Of a stretch of DNA of 64,000 nucleotides, positions 49,882 through 59,206 are shown piece after piece (the first letter of the stretch is position 1; each line of letters opens with the position of its first letter). Both the position numbers and the translations under genes were made by a program. Source of the stretch: Planosporangium thailandense (GTDB taxonomy: Bacteria > Actinomycetota > Actinomycetes > Mycobacteriales > Micromonosporaceae); NCBI RefSeq assembly GCF_011947195.1, contig NZ_JAATVY010000003.1, positions 186,001 to 250,000 on the forward strand, read 5' to 3'. The notes under the pieces are model-generated. The model saw only the letters and a program-made list of their open reading frames with translations, did no database searches and was not told where the DNA came from.

Positions 49882-50781
49882 GTGCCCATCGAACGGCCGA
49901 GCCGCGCTTCCGCCGCTCCATCTTCCGCCGAGCAAGACGGACAGCTGGGACTTTTCGCCGCTCCCAGGCGGCTGTTCAGCTGCACGCCGAGCCGGCTGGG
50001 GACTTACGAGGACTGCCCCCGCCGCTACCGGTTCGTCTACGTCGACCGGCCTTCGCCGCGCAAGGGGCCACCGTGGGCGCACAACTCGCTCGGCTCCAGC
50101 GTGCACAACGCGTTGAAGAGCTGGTACGCGCTGTCCGGCCCGGAGCGCACCCCGGCCGCGCTGCCGAGGCTCCTGCGCGCCACCTGGGTGAGCGAGGGCT
50201 ACCGCGACGAGGCCCAGGAGCAGCAGGCGTTCAACCGGGCGCTGGGCTGGCTGGAGACCTACGTCGACGGCCTCGATCCGGCCGCGGATCCGGTCGGGGT
50301 CGAGCGGGTCGTCGCCGCGCGCACCGAGCTGCTGGCGCTGTCGGGGCGGGTGGACCGCATCGACCAGGCCGGCGATGAGCTGGTGATCATCGACTACAAG
50401 ACCGGTCGCAGCGAGCTGACCAGCGACGACGCCCGAGGATCCCGGGCGCTGGCCCTCTACGCGTACGCCGCGGAGCGGGTGTTCCGGCGTCGCTGCCGCC
50501 GGGTCGAGCTGCACCACCTGCCCACCGGCACCGTGGCCACCCACGAGCACACCGAGGAGTCGCTGGCCAGGCACGTGCGCAGGGCCGAGCAGACCGCGCA
50601 GGACGCGATGGACGCCGAGCAGGCGGTGGCCGCGGGGGCGGATCCCGACGAGGCGTTCCCCGCCACGCCGGGTCCGATCTGCTCCTGGTGCGACTTCCGC
50701 CGATCCTGCCCGGCCGGTGCCGCCGCACCCGAGCGGGAGCCGTGGGCGGCCGTCGAGCGTCAGTCGCTCGCCGCGCCCTAA
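49882..50781 (+). CDS. RecB-like PD-(D/E)XK nuclease with Fe-S cysteines
   Basis: A 299-residue stand-alone nuclease of the RecB/Cas4-like superfamily. The first cluster cysteine is C45 (YEDCPRRYRF). Nuclease motifs are H75 (GSSVHNALKSW), LSGRVDRID and VIIDYKTG. The remaining cysteines lie near the C-terminus (CSWCDFRRSC). The spacing matches the iron-staple of AddB/Cas4 proteins. No cas genes are near, so a repair role is likely. The GTG start is at 49882. The stop overlaps the convergent gene by four bases. Confidence 0.9.
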   Translation: MPIERPSRASAAPSSAEQDGQLGLFAAPRRLFSCTPSRLGTYEDCPRRYRFVYVDRPSPRKGPPWAHNSLGSSVHNALKSWYALSGPERTPAALPRLLRATWVSEGYRDEAQEQQAFNRALGWLETYVDGLDPAADPVGVERVVAARTELLALSGRVDRIDQAGDELVIIDYKTGRSELTSDDARGSRALALYAYAAERVFRRRCRRVELHHLPTGTVATHEHTEESLARHVRRAEQTAQDAMDAEQAVAAGADPDEAFPATPGPICSWCDFRRSCPAGAAAPEREPWAAVERQSLAAP

Positions 50782-51632
50782 GCCGCCTGGGTGGCGCCGG
50801 AGGATTCCTGGGCCGCCCGCGCCGCCCGGTCCATGGCCGACCTGTAGATCGGGCCTTCGACCAGCCGTCGTGGCAGGGCGCGCAGCGACAGGCGTAACGC
50901 GCGCGTCGACAGCGACGCGGTCAGATCGGTGGTCGGCAGTCCCGGCAGCCCGTACAGCTTGCGAGCCCAGGGTGGCAGCAGGCTCACCACGAGCGCCGAC
51001 AGCCCGAGCCACGCGGCGCGCGCCGGCGTGTACCCGAGGCCCCACGGCAGGGGCGGGGCCGACAGGAACAGCGCACCCTCCGCCGCCTCCCTGGTCATCC
51101 GCAGGCTGGGGAGAATCTCCCGGTAGTAGTCGTTCACCTCGGCGACCGAGCGCGGCACCTGGTCGGCGTCGAGGCCGACGAGCTCGGCGGCGCGCCGCTG
51201 CTCGTCGACGTACCGGTCGGCCTCGTCGTCGGTGAGCGCCAGGCCGGCTCGCCGGGCGGTGGTCAGGAACGAGTCGACCTCGGTGACGTGTACCCACCGG
51301 AGCAGTTCCGGCTCGTCGACGCGGAACAGCTCGCCGGTGTCCGGGTCGGTCGCGCGCATGCGGGCGTGCAGGCGGCGTACGTGCTCGCCGGCGCGGTGGG
51401 CCTGGGCGGTCGTGCCGTACACCACGGTGGCGACGTAGATCGCGGTGCGCTCCAGGCGGCCCCAGGGGTCCGCCCGGTACCCGGAGTTCTGCGCGACGCC
51501 GGCCATCGCGCGCGGATGCAGGGTCTGCAGGTACAGCGCCCGCATCCCGCCCAGCGCCAGGATCGACTCCGCGTGTACCCGCCAGGTCACCGAGTCCGGG
51601 CCGAACAGCCCCAGGTCGTCGTCACTGGTCAC
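50778..51632 (-). CDS. Oxygenase MpaB family protein (DUF2236)
   Basis: A 284-residue helical protein with the DUF2236 pattern. ILALGGMRALYLQTLHPRAMAGV carries a likely haem- or metal-ligand histidine. LLRWVHVTEVDSFL has the conserved H. The C-terminal RLPW-like region reads LPWGLGYTPARAAW. Related proteins are haem-dependent oxygenases (rubber oxygenase Lcp, MpaB). The natural substrate is unknown. ATG start. Confidence 0.86.
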   Translation of the reverse strand: MTSDDDLGLFGPDSVTWRVHAESILALGGMRALYLQTLHPRAMAGVAQNSGYRADPWGRLERTAIYVATVVYGTTAQAHRAGEHVRRLHARMRATDPDTGELFRVDEPELLRWVHVTEVDSFLTTARRAGLALTDDEADRYVDEQRRAAELVGLDADQVPRSVAEVNDYYREILPSLRMTREAAEGALFLSAPPLPWGLGYTPARAAWLGLSALVVSLLPPWARKLYGLPGLPTTDLTASLSTRALRLSLRALPRRLVEGPIYRSAMDRAARAAQESSGATQAA

Positions 51633-51675
51633 CCGGCAAGCCTGTCACGGCCGACCGCCGCCAGCCCGTCGTGGG

Positions 51676-52101
51676 TCAGTCCTCGGCACGCCGGCGCTGG
51701 CAGGCGGGGCACAGACCCCAGAACGTCACTTCCGCCTCGTCGAGCTCGTACCCGTGCACCCGCGCCGGTTCCAGGCACGGAGCCGTACCGACCGCGCAGT
51801 CGACGTCGGTGATCTCGCCGCACCCGCGGCACACGATGTGGTGGTGGTTGTCGCCGGTCTGGCGTTCGAAGTGGGCCGGGCCGCCCGCCGGCTCGATCCG
51901 CCGGACCAGGCCGGCGCGGCTCAGCGCGCCCAGCACGTCGTAGACCGCCTGGACGGAGACCGAGTCCAGCCGGCTGCGGACCTTGGCCGTGATCTGCTCC
52001 ACGTCCAGGTGGGCCCGCTCGGTGTCGAGCACGTCGAGGACGGCCAGGCGCTGCCGGGTCACCCGCAGACCGCGTGACCGCAGCAGCTCTTCGCCGGACA
52101 T
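51676..52101 (-). CDS. Fur-family transcriptional regulator
   Basis: A 141-residue Fur-like regulator. The winged helix reads RGLRVTRQRLAVLDVLDTERAHLDVEQI, then VSVQAVYDVLGAL. The metal region is DNHHHIVCRGCGEITDVDCAVG, and the second zinc pair is CPACQ. Four cysteines for structural zinc and HHH for the sensory site are visible. This resembles the FurA/CatR oxidative-stress branch, which usually adjoins a catalase gene; none is present here. ATG start. Direct repeats lie just upstream. Confidence 0.9.
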   Translation of the reverse strand: MSGEELLRSRGLRVTRQRLAVLDVLDTERAHLDVEQITAKVRSRLDSVSVQAVYDVLGALSRAGLVRRIEPAGGPAHFERQTGDNHHHIVCRGCGEITDVDCAVGTAPCLEPARVHGYELDEAEVTFWGLCPACQRRRAED

Positions 52102-52106
52102 GAAAC

Positions 52107-52128
52107 CATCACAACACGCAACATCACA
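52107..52128. promoter_or_regulatory. Direct repeat upstream of the Fur-family gene
   Basis: catcaca at 52107-52113 and 52122-52128, 15 bp apart, lies 6-27 nt before the ATG. It is a candidate autoregulatory site. Confidence 0.4.
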
Positions 52129-52251
52129 GGGCTCAAGGTGCGGTGGTACCGGCCCCGTCGGATCTGTCCGGATGGTTGGTCCGATCGACCTGCCCGGTCA
52201 GCGCCCTGTCCTGAACCTGTCCTGAATTGGAGGACGGCCCCGCTCGGCCCG

Positions 52252-52620
52252 TCACAGCAGCACTCGGCCGCACAGGACGAGCACCACAAGGATCATGACC
52301 GCCCCGGCGACCATCGCGATCCCGTACGTGAGTGTCCGGGCCCGCTGCTCGGCCTCGTCGAGTCGGAGCAGGTCCTGGGCAGGTAACGCCCGGGGCGGCG
52401 GCGCCTGGACGACGAGGGGCGGTCGCCAGCCCGCCGGGGGCGGGTCGGTAGGGGGCGGTCCGGCGTACGCCACCGGTTCCGTGGGCGGTGGCGGGACGGG
52501 CGGCGGCAACGAGGGGGCATCCGCGGCGGGCCGCCGCCACTGTGCTTCGTCGTCGACAGGTCCGGGCTGCCCGGCGAAGCCCTGCGGGTCGGACCTGTCC
52601 GAGGGGCTCCCACTGGTCAC
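52252..52620 (-). CDS. Hypothetical proline-rich membrane protein
   Basis: A 122-residue protein. Residues 1-85 are a disordered Pro/Ala-rich tail with PPPVPPPPTEP-like runs. A short charged helix (LRLDEAEQRARTLTYG) leads into one C-terminal transmembrane helix (about 99-120, AMVAGAVMILVVLVL). A tail-anchored topology is likely. Function unknown. The GTG start is at 52620. Confidence 0.68.
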   Translation of the reverse strand: MTSGSPSDRSDPQGFAGQPGPVDDEAQWRRPAADAPSLPPPVPPPPTEPVAYAGPPPTDPPPAGWRPPLVVQAPPPRALPAQDLLRLDEAEQRARTLTYGIAMVAGAVMILVVLVLCGRVLL

Positions 52621-52675
52621 GCGCTCGACGCTACCAAGGTCCGCCGGTCGTTGATGTCGGCTGTGGTGCCCGGAC

Positions 52676-52681
52676 TACGCT
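52676..52681 (+). promoter_or_regulatory. Leaderless-type -10 box of the small acidic gene
   Basis: TACGCT, six nt before the GTG at 52688. Confidence 0.48.
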
Positions 52682-52687
52682 TCGGGT

Positions 52688-52876
52688 GTGTCACGCCGAG
52701 CCGACGACCTGGATCTCACGCCTACCTCTGCCGAGGACCGGCGGGAGGTGGACCTCAGCGACGATTTCGTGATCCTGCCCGACCAGACCGCCGACGACAC
52801 CGACGCGGGCTGGGGGGAGCGCGCCGCCAGCAACGACGACCGGCTGTTCGCGGATCGGCCGCCGCACTGGGGCTGA
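52688..52876 (+). CDS. Small acidic hypothetical protein
   Basis: A 62-residue hydrophilic protein (SRRADDLDLTPTSAEDRREV, then DDFVILPDQTADDTDAGWGE and DDRLFADRPPHWG). Acidic, no membrane helix or cysteine. The C-terminal DRPPHW motif has the look of a conserved lineage-specific protein. Support is the leaderless-type promoter, coding-type composition and its neat placement between two minus-strand genes. Function unknown. Confidence 0.7.
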   Translation: MSRRADDLDLTPTSAEDRREVDLSDDFVILPDQTADDTDAGWGERAASNDDRLFADRPPHWG

Positions 52877-52913
52877 GGCTGCCGCACCCGGGCTGAGCCG
52901 GCGCGGCCGGCCG

Positions 52914-53249
52914 TCAGCTGGCCGTGGAGGCGGTGGCGGAGGTCTTATCGGACGAGCCGCTGCTCTGGGTCGGCTTGCTCTCGGACGCCTTGGACTTGGT
53001 GCTGTCGCCGCCGTTGGACGCGCTCGCCGACGAGCTGCTCGACGATGACGACGATGACGACGACGTCGAGCCCGACCGCGAATCGGTGCGGTAGAAGCCG
53101 GAGCCCTTGAACACGATCCCTACCGCCGAGAACAGCTTGCGGAGCTTGCCCGCGCACTCGGGGCACTCGGTCAGCGGCTCGTCGTTGAACGACTGCACCG
53201 CTTCAAGCTGGTGGCCGCACGCGGTGCACGCGTACTGGTAGGTCGGCAC
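52914..53249 (-). CDS. FmdB-family zinc-ribbon protein, Ruc-like chaperone
   Basis: A 111-residue protein. It starts PTYQYACTACGHQLEAVQSFNDEPLTECPECAGKLRKLF, giving two CxxC zinc knuckles, and continues GIVFKGSGFYRTD. A disordered tail with about twelve consecutive serines follows. Architecture and position beside the 5-formyltetrahydrofolate cyclo-ligase gene match Mycobacterium tuberculosis Rv0991c (Ruc), reported as a redox-regulated holdase working with DnaK. The GTG at 53249 follows GGAGG. A chaperone role here is inferred by synteny and motif. Confidence 0.85.
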   Translation of the reverse strand: MPTYQYACTACGHQLEAVQSFNDEPLTECPECAGKLRKLFSAVGIVFKGSGFYRTDSRSGSTSSSSSSSSSSSSASASNGGDSTKSKASESKPTQSSGSSDKTSATASTAS

Positions 53250-53299
53250 GTCAGCCTCCGTGGATCTGGCACTCAGGGTCTTCGAGTGCCAATGGTGCG

Positions 53300-53947
53300 T
53301 CATCGGGGTCGGTTTCGTCCAGTGTGAGAGACCAGACGCACCCCTGCGGGCGTGACCACGGCGTCCACCGGCCGGTCGTGCGGCTCCGCCGGCAGCCGGT
53401 CGACGAGTTCGCCCTCGTAGAGCGGTACGACCACGAGGGCGGACGGCGACACCCGGGCGAGCGCCCGATCGTACGAGCCGCCGCCGCGTCCGAGCCGTAC
53501 GCCATCGGCCGACACGGCGAGCCCCGGGGCGACCACCAGGTCGGCGCCGGCAATCGCGTCGAGGCCGAGGCGCGGGCCGTCCGGCTCGGAAAGCCCGTAC
53601 CGGCCGGCCACGAGGGGAGCGGGGTAGGCGGCCCAGTCGAGATCCAGGTCGGGGCGGAGTACGGGCAGGAGGACCCGGCGAACCCCCGGCAGGTCGGGCA
53701 GTTGCGCCCCGCCGGGCTCGCCCGTCATCGGCCGGTAGGCGCACACCGTTTCCGCGCCGACCTCGGCGATGAGCGCGGCGAGGGCCGCCCGGATGGCGAG
53801 GTCGGCCTGCTGGCGTACCTCCGGCGCGGTCGCCCGGCGGGCGGACAGGAGCGCGGAACGTAGTTCGGGCTTCGTCCGCCCGGGCGCGGCTACGACGGGG
53901 ACAGCGCCTTTTCCGGCTAAGATACGCAGATTAGATAAATCGGACAC
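53300..53947 (-). CDS. 5-formyltetrahydrofolate cyclo-ligase
   Basis: Converts 5-formyl-THF to 5,10-methenyl-THF with ATP. Conserved segments are [28 protein letters not shown], and the nucleotide motif [37 protein letters not shown] closes the protein. The GTG at 53947 has GAGG seven nt upstream but adds about 25 non-conserved residues. The DNA at 53918-53942 is strikingly AT-rich, so a promoter may overlap the 5' end and the real start could be shorter. It is next to the Ruc-like gene, as in mycobacteria. Confidence 0.88.
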   Translation of the reverse strand: MSDLSNLRILAGKGAVPVVAAPGRTKPELRSALLSARRATAPEVRQQADLAIRAALAALIAEVGAETVCAYRPMTGEPGGAQLPDLPGVRRVLLPVLRPDLDLDWAAYPAPLVAGRYGLSEPDGPRLGLDAIAGADLVVAPGLAVSADGVRLGRGGGSYDRALARVSPSALVVVPLYEGELVDRLPAEPHDRPVDAVVTPAGVRLVSHTGRNRPR

Positions 53948-54037
53948 TAGGGACCTCGGCCACAGTCGGTTGGACGCCGTACGGTACGACACCATCACGC
54001 GTCCCTGGTCTGCCGACCCCCGAGGCTGGGAGGACGA

Positions 54038-56212
54038 GTGACGCTGCGCGCGCGGCTGGCGGTCGCGTTCCTCGCGGTCGTCCTCGGTCCCGTGTTGCTC
54101 GGCGCCGGCTTCGTGGCGGCGACCGTCGGAACCGTGACCAACAACCGGGCCAACGAGCGGCTCGATCTGGCTGCCACCGGCGTACGCACCACCATGAACG
54201 CACTCTGCCAGCGCCTGCGCACCGCGGCCCAGGCCGCGGCGACGCTCGGCGGCGCCGCGGATCCGGCGGCGGTCGAGCGGGTGGTCGACCAGCCGCTCGC
54301 CAGCGGCGTGCAACTGGTCGACCCGCGCGGGGAGGTCGTCTACACCGTCGGCACGCCGCCGGCGAAGCCCTGGGCCGACTGCGCCGACGCAGACGCCGGC
54401 GACGCGTTCGCCGGAATCTGCGCGCACGTCGCGCTCGTCGACGCCGACGGTCACGCGCTCGGCGACGTGTACGCCGTCGAGCCGGTCGACCAGTCCCTGG
54501 CGCAGCGGCTGGCCGCGGCCACCGGCGCGGCCGTGACCGTACTCGGCGGCGACGGCGCCTGGAGCACCGAGCGCGGGTCCGACCGGGACCGGGTGGCCCG
54601 GGTGGCGGACACCCTGCGCGCCGGCGCGGTGGGCGAGACCGGCAGCGGCCGCTGGGTACGCCGCGTCGCGCGCGGCGAGGGGCAGCCGCTGCCGCTCGCG
54701 CTGTCCGTCGGCGGCGAGCAGCCACGGGCCCTGTACGCCGTGCTCGCCGCCGTCGTCGCCCTGACCGGGCTGCTGTCGCTCGCCGCCGCCTGGTGGCTCG
54801 CCCGCTCGACCGCCCGCCCGCTCACCGAACTGTCACGCGCCGTCGACCGCATGGCAGCCGGCGACCTCGGGGTCCGGGTGCCCGTGCGTACCGGCGACGA
54901 GGTCGGCCGGCTCGCGGCCACGTTCAATCGGATGGCCCGCGAAACGCAGGACTACCTGCGCGCCCTCACCGTCAGCCGGGACCAGCTCCGCCGGCACCTC
55001 GGACTGCTCGGCGACACCCTGTCGAGTACGCATGACGTCAACCGCATCCTCGAGGTGATCCTCGAAAGCGCCCTGTCGGCCACCGGGGCGAAGGCCGGCG
55101 TGCTGCTCCTGGCCGATCCCACCTCCGGCGTGCTCATCGGACGGTGCGCCGACGGGCTCGACGGGCGCGGGCCCGGCGGCGGGCCGCTGCGGATCGAAGA
55201 CCTGCGGGTACTGCTGGGAGAGGGCCTGCTGGGCGCGGTCGCCGCCAGCGGCGAGGCGCGCCGGGGTCTCGTCGAGCGGGACGGTCCCCGGCTTGCCGCG
55301 GGCGAGCCGCGCTGCCGCACGTACGTCGCGGTGCCGTTCGCGGCGGCCGGCCCGGACGGCGTGGCCGGCCCGACCGGCGGGCTCAGCGCGGCGGCCGCCG
55401 ACGCGGTCCAGGGCTTCGAGTCGCCCGCGCCGGCACGCGGCGTGCTGGCGCTGTACGACCGGCACGGCTTCGACGAGTTCGACGACGCCGACATGGTGAC
55501 CTTGCGAACCTTCGCCGGGCAGGCCGCGGTCGCGCTGGACAACGTACGCGTGCACCGGGAGGCGCAGCGCCTGTCGCTGACCGATCCGCTCACCGGCCTG
55601 TCGAACTACCGGTACCTCAAGGACTCCCTGCGCCGGGAGGTCGAGCGGGCCAGCCGCTTCGGCCACCAGCTCGCCGTGCTCGCCCTCGACCTCGACCATT
55701 TCAAGGACGTCAACGACACGTACGGGCACGCGGCCGGCGACGCCGTTCTCGCGGAGTTCGCCCGCCGGATACGCGTCGAGATCCGTGAGGTCGACCTCGC
55801 CTTCCGGCAGGGCGGGGAGGAGTTCGTGGTGCTGCTGCCGGAGACCGACGCGGCCGGCGGCGCGGTCGTGGCCGAACGGCTCGGCGCGGCGATCCGGCGC
55901 ACCCCGGTACTGGTCCGATCCGCACGTACGGGCAATCCGCGACGTATCCCGGTCACCGTGTCGATCGGCATCGCGGTCTATCCCGACCACGGCACGACGG
56001 GCGCCGCCGTGCTCGAGGCCGCCGACGACGCGCTCTACCAGGCGAAATCCGGCGGCCGCGATGGCTTCCGGGTCGCCCGTACCCGCGGCGACGGGCCTGC
56101 CCCGGACGCCGAACTCGCGGGTGCGGCGGTGGCCGCCGGCGGGCCGCAGACCGTCCCGATCGGGTCTGTCGGCTCACCCGGCCCGCCCACAGACGTCACG
56201 ACCGAGCCATGA
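54038..56212 (+). CDS. Diguanylate cyclase with HAMP and GAF domains
   Basis: A 724-residue sensor enzyme. The first membrane helix is at about 5-30, the extracytoplasmic sensor at 31-225, and the second helix at about 232-252. A HAMP domain ([21 protein letters not shown]) and a GAF-like domain (about 325-500) follow. The GGDEF domain begins [17 protein letters not shown] and has active site GGEEF. The RxxD inhibitory site (REVD) lies five residues before GGEEF. It should make c-di-GMP and be product-inhibited. The GTG follows GGGAGGA. It precedes galU by 16 nt. Confidence 0.93.
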   Translation: MTLRARLAVAFLAVVLGPVLLGAGFVAATVGTVTNNRANERLDLAATGVRTTMNALCQRLRTAAQAAATLGGAADPAAVERVVDQPLASGVQLVDPRGEVVYTVGTPPAKPWADCADADAGDAFAGICAHVALVDADGHALGDVYAVEPVDQSLAQRLAAATGAAVTVLGGDGAWSTERGSDRDRVARVADTLRAGAVGETGSGRWVRRVARGEGQPLPLALSVGGEQPRALYAVLAAVVALTGLLSLAAAWWLARSTARPLTELSRAVDRMAAGDLGVRVPVRTGDEVGRLAATFNRMARETQDYLRALTVSRDQLRRHLGLLGDTLSSTHDVNRILEVILESALSATGAKAGVLLLADPTSGVLIGRCADGLDGRGPGGGPLRIEDLRVLLGEGLLGAVAASGEARRGLVERDGPRLAAGEPRCRTYVAVPFAAAGPDGVAGPTGGLSAAAADAVQGFESPAPARGVLALYDRHGFDEFDDADMVTLRTFAGQAAVALDNVRVHREAQRLSLTDPLTGLSNYRYLKDSLRREVERASRFGHQLAVLALDLDHFKDVNDTYGHAAGDAVLAEFARRIRVEIREVDLAFRQGGEEFVVLLPETDAAGGAVVAERLGAAIRRTPVLVRSARTGNPRRIPVTVSIGIAVYPDHGTTGAAVLEAADDALYQAKSGGRDGFRVARTRGDGPAPDAELAGAAVAAGGPQTVPIGSVGSPGPPTDVTTEP

Positions 56213-56216
56213 CGGT

Positions 56217-56222
56217 TAGTCT
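56217..56222 (+). promoter_or_regulatory. Leaderless-type -10 box of galU
   Basis: TAGTCT, six nt before the ATG at 56229, overlapping the end of the preceding intergenic gap. Confidence 0.5.
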
Positions 56223-56228
56223 CCGGAC

Positions 56229-57212
56229 ATGGTCGACAGTGCGCGCGCAACCACGGAAACTCCCGGCGGATCCACGCCGTCCACTCCCGAGCACCGCGCG
56301 GTCAAGGCTGTCATTCCGGCAGCCGGCCTCGCCACCCGGTTCTTACCAGCGACCAAGGCCGTGCCCAAGGAGCTGCTGCCGGTCGTGGACCGGCCGGTCC
56401 TCGAGTACATCGTCAAGGAGGCCTCCGACGCCGGCATCAAGGACATCCTGCTCATCACCGGGCGGGGCAAGACCTCAATGGTCGATCACTTCGACCGCCG
56501 GCCCGATCTCGAAGCAAGGCTCATCGAAAAGGGCGACGAGGAGCGGCTCGCCGCTGTCCGGCGCCCCAGCGACCTGGCCGACATCTACACCTGCCGCCAG
56601 CACGAGCCGCTCGGCCTCGGGCACGCGGTCGGCGTCGGCGAGTCGCACGTCGCGGGGGAGCCGTTCGCGGTGCTGCTCGGTGACGAGTTCGTCGACGAGT
56701 CGTCCCCGCTGCTGCCGGCGATGGTCGAGCTGCAGGCGCACACCGGTGGCATCGTGCTCGCCTTCATCGAGGTCGAGCCGGAGGAGGTGCGCCGGTACGG
56801 CATCGCGTCCGTCTCGCCGGCGGAAGCGGACCTGCCCGACGTCGGGCAGGAGGTGGTCCGGGTCACCGGCCTGGTGGAGAAGCCGACGCCGGAAGAGGCG
56901 CCCAGCAACCTCGCCGTGGTCGGGCGCTACATCCTTCCCGCCACCATTTTCGACGCCATCAAGCGGGTCAAGCCGGGCAGCGGCGGCGAAATCCAGCTCA
57001 CCGACGCGATGGCCCTCCTGCTGTCCGAGGGGACACCGGTACACGGCATCATCTACCGGGGTATCCGTTACGACACCGGTCAGCCCCTCGGATACCTGCA
57101 GGCCGTCGTACAACTCGCCGCGCAGCGGTCCGATATCGGACCGGCTTTCACGACGTGGCTGCGTGGCTTTATCGGCGGTATCGGTAATTCTGAAGGTTCC
57201 ACCGCGTCATAG
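56229..57212 (+). CDS. galU: UTP-glucose-1-phosphate uridylyltransferase
   Basis: Makes UDP-glucose for wall glycans and glycolipids. The 327-residue protein has KAVIPAAGLATRFLPATKAV and PKELLPVVDRPVLEYIVKEA at the nucleotide site, GLGHAV and LLGDEFVDE (metal Asp), VEKPTPEEAPSNLAVVGRY, and GGEIQLTDA near the C-terminus. The ATG start and a TAGTCT box suggest its own leaderless promoter besides readthrough from the cyclase. Followed by glp, as across the actinobacteria. Confidence 0.95.
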   Translation: MVDSARATTETPGGSTPSTPEHRAVKAVIPAAGLATRFLPATKAVPKELLPVVDRPVLEYIVKEASDAGIKDILLITGRGKTSMVDHFDRRPDLEARLIEKGDEERLAAVRRPSDLADIYTCRQHEPLGLGHAVGVGESHVAGEPFAVLLGDEFVDESSPLLPAMVELQAHTGGIVLAFIEVEPEEVRRYGIASVSPAEADLPDVGQEVVRVTGLVEKPTPEEAPSNLAVVGRYILPATIFDAIKRVKPGSGGEIQLTDAMALLLSEGTPVHGIIYRGIRYDTGQPLGYLQAVVQLAAQRSDIGPAFTTWLRGFIGGIGNSEGSTAS

Positions 57213-57275
57213 CGTCCCGGCGCATTCGGGATATGACAGGTCGGAAAGTTCCAGATTGGAGAGGAGGCGAGCGGT

Positions 57276-58577
57276 ATGACGACGGTCCCGACCGATTACG
57301 ACATGACTGTCCATCCGGCTGGCGCCGAGCTGACCCCGCTCGCCGAGTACCTCGCCGGCGTACTGCGAGGGCTGCGGCCACTGCCGGCGCTGGATCTCGA
57401 CCTGACCCAGGCGCACGGCAACGTGCTCGCCGAGGACATCCACGCGCCGGGCCCGTTGCCGGCGTTCGACCACGCGGCCATCGACGGGTACGCCGCGCGG
57501 TTCGAAGACATCGCGGATGCCTCGGCGGGCCGGCCGGTGCGCCTCAACGTGATCGGCGATCTCGGCGCCGCGAGCTGGCGGCCGGTCCGGCTGACCCCGG
57601 GCACCTGCTTCTCGATCGGGGCCGGTGCGATGCTGCCGGCGGCCGCCGATGTGGTGGTCCCAGCAGCCCTCACCGACCAGGGAATGGCGGCCGTCGAGGT
57701 GTACGGGTCGCCGCCGCGGCGCGGGTACGGCGTGCGCCGGGCCGGCGACGAGATGCAGGCCGGGGCGCTGCTGGCCCGTGCGGGTACGTACGTCAACCCC
57801 GCGATGGTCGCGCTGCTGGCCAGCTGCGGCATCGGCCACGTGGTCGTACGGCCGAGCCCCCGGGTGGTGGTCGTGGCGACCGGCGACGAGCTCGTCGACG
57901 TGGGCCGCGCCAGCCAGCCTGGGCAGCTCGTCGACGCCAACTCGCACGCGCTGACCGCTGCCGCAGCCGAGGCGGGGGCGCACGCCTACCGGGTGGGTAT
58001 CTGCGATGACGACCCGGAAGGGCTGCGCGGGCTGCTGGAGGACCAGACGCTGCGCGCCGACCTGATCGTCACGACCGGTGGGACGGGCACCGGACCCGGG
58101 GACATGGTGCGGCGGGTACTCGCCCGCCGGGAGGGGCACCGGTCGTCGGTACTGTTCACCGATGTGTCGCTGTATCCATGTACGTCGCTGGGGTACGGGT
58201 GGGTACCGTCGATGGCCGGGGCCGAGGGCGTACCCATCGTCTGCCTGCCGGGTGACACCGGTGCGGCGATGATCGGGTTCGAGGTGCTGGCCCGGCCCGT
58301 GATCCAACTGCTCGCCGGAGCCGACCCGATCTTCCGCCCGAGCGTACGGGCTCACCTGCTGGAGACGATCAAGTCGCCGGCCGGGCTGCGCGAGTTCCGT
58401 CCGGCGTTCGTGGCCGAGCGCCGGGGCGGCGGCTACACCGTCGCACCGCTCGCCGGTGGCCCGTACACGCTGTCCGGGCTCGCGGAAGCCAACGGCCTGA
58501 TGGTGTTGGGGGAGAAGGTGACGACGGCGCCCGCCGGGTCCACCGTGGACGTTCTGCTCCTGGATCGGCGACGCTGA
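57276..58577 (+). CDS. glp: Gephyrin-like molybdotransferase Glp (MoeA paralogue)
   Basis: A 433-residue MoeA-fold protein. The N-terminal domains include FDHAAIDGYAARF. The molybdopterin-binding domain has VVVVATGDELVDVG and TTGGTGTGPGDM. In ordinary MoeA the later motif reads GLPGNPVS; here it is CLPGDTGAAMIGFEVLARP, a marked change. Glp in Corynebacterium binds FtsZ and the membrane receptor GlpR to organise division. The presence of rimJ and glpR right after supports this identity. ATG start with GAGGAGG. Whether it still inserts molybdenum is unknown. Confidence 0.87.
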   Translation: MTTVPTDYDMTVHPAGAELTPLAEYLAGVLRGLRPLPALDLDLTQAHGNVLAEDIHAPGPLPAFDHAAIDGYAARFEDIADASAGRPVRLNVIGDLGAASWRPVRLTPGTCFSIGAGAMLPAAADVVVPAALTDQGMAAVEVYGSPPRRGYGVRRAGDEMQAGALLARAGTYVNPAMVALLASCGIGHVVVRPSPRVVVVATGDELVDVGRASQPGQLVDANSHALTAAAAEAGAHAYRVGICDDDPEGLRGLLEDQTLRADLIVTTGGTGTGPGDMVRRVLARREGHRSSVLFTDVSLYPCTSLGYGWVPSMAGAEGVPIVCLPGDTGAAMIGFEVLARPVIQLLAGADPIFRPSVRAHLLETIKSPAGLREFRPAFVAERRGGGYTVAPLAGGPYTLSGLAEANGLMVLGEKVTTAPAGSTVDVLLLDRRR

Positions 58578-59206
58578 TGTTGCAGCCGGGCTGGCCAGCG
58601 GTGCTGCGCGATGGCGCGGTGCTGCTGCGGCCGTACCGGCGCGGGGACGCGCGGGCCTGGTCCGAGACCCGCCGGGCCAATGAGGCCTGGCTGGCGCCTT
58701 GGGAGCCCACGCCGTCCGGCTCCTGGTTCGACCTGAACTCGCCCGCCGCGTTCCGGTCGGTCCACTCCGACCTGCGCCGCTCGGCGCGCCAGGGCATCGC
58801 GATGCCGTTCGCCGTCTGTCTGGCCGACCGTGACGGGGAGCGCTTCGTCGGGCAGTTGACGCTCGGGAGCATCGTGCGGCGTGCGTTCTGTTCCTGCTAC
58901 GCCGGCTACTGGGTCGACTCGAGGGTCGCCGGCCGCGGTGTCATTCCGACCGCGCTGGCGCTGGCGGTCGACCACGCCTTCGCCGTCGGTGGCCTGCACC
59001 GCATCGAAGTCAATATTCGTCCGGAAAACCAGCCGAGTCGGCGGGTGGTGGAGAAGTTGGGCTTCCGCCGCGAGGCGTATCACGAGCGGTACCTGCACAT
59101 CGACGGGCAGTGGCGCGACCATATCGGATACGCCCTGACCGTTGAGGACGTGTATGACGAAGGAGGGCTGCTGGCGCGCTGGCATCGGTCACGCGCCGCC
59201 GCCTGA
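58577..59206 (+). CDS. rimJ: GNAT protein acetyltransferase (RimJ-like)
   Basis: A 209-residue RimJ/RimL-type acetyltransferase. It starts RDGAVLLRPYRRGDARAWSETR and has GYWVDSRVAGRGVIPTALALAVDHAF at the acetyl-CoA site. The C-terminal HRIEVNIRPENQPSRRVVEKLGFRREAY is classical for N-terminal alanine acetyltransferases. The ATG overlaps the glp stop by one base (TGATG). The exact protein target, ribosomal or otherwise, is unproven. Confidence 0.9.
   Translation: MLQPGWPAVLRDGAVLLRPYRRGDARAWSETRRANEAWLAPWEPTPSGSWFDLNSPAAFRSVHSDLRRSARQGIAMPFAVCLADRDGERFVGQLTLGSIVRRAFCSCYAGYWVDSRVAGRGVIPTALALAVDHAFAVGGLHRIEVNIRPENQPSRRVVEKLGFRREAYHERYLHIDGQWRDHIGYALTVEDVYDEGGLLARWHRSRAAA

Noticed and set aside
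49882-50781. Cas4 of a CRISPR system
   Set aside because: The Fe-S RecB-type nuclease has Cas4-like motifs but there is no repeat-spacer array or other cas gene in the window.
51676-52101. furA-katG type operon
   Set aside because: The regulator fits but no catalase-peroxidase gene is adjacent on either side.
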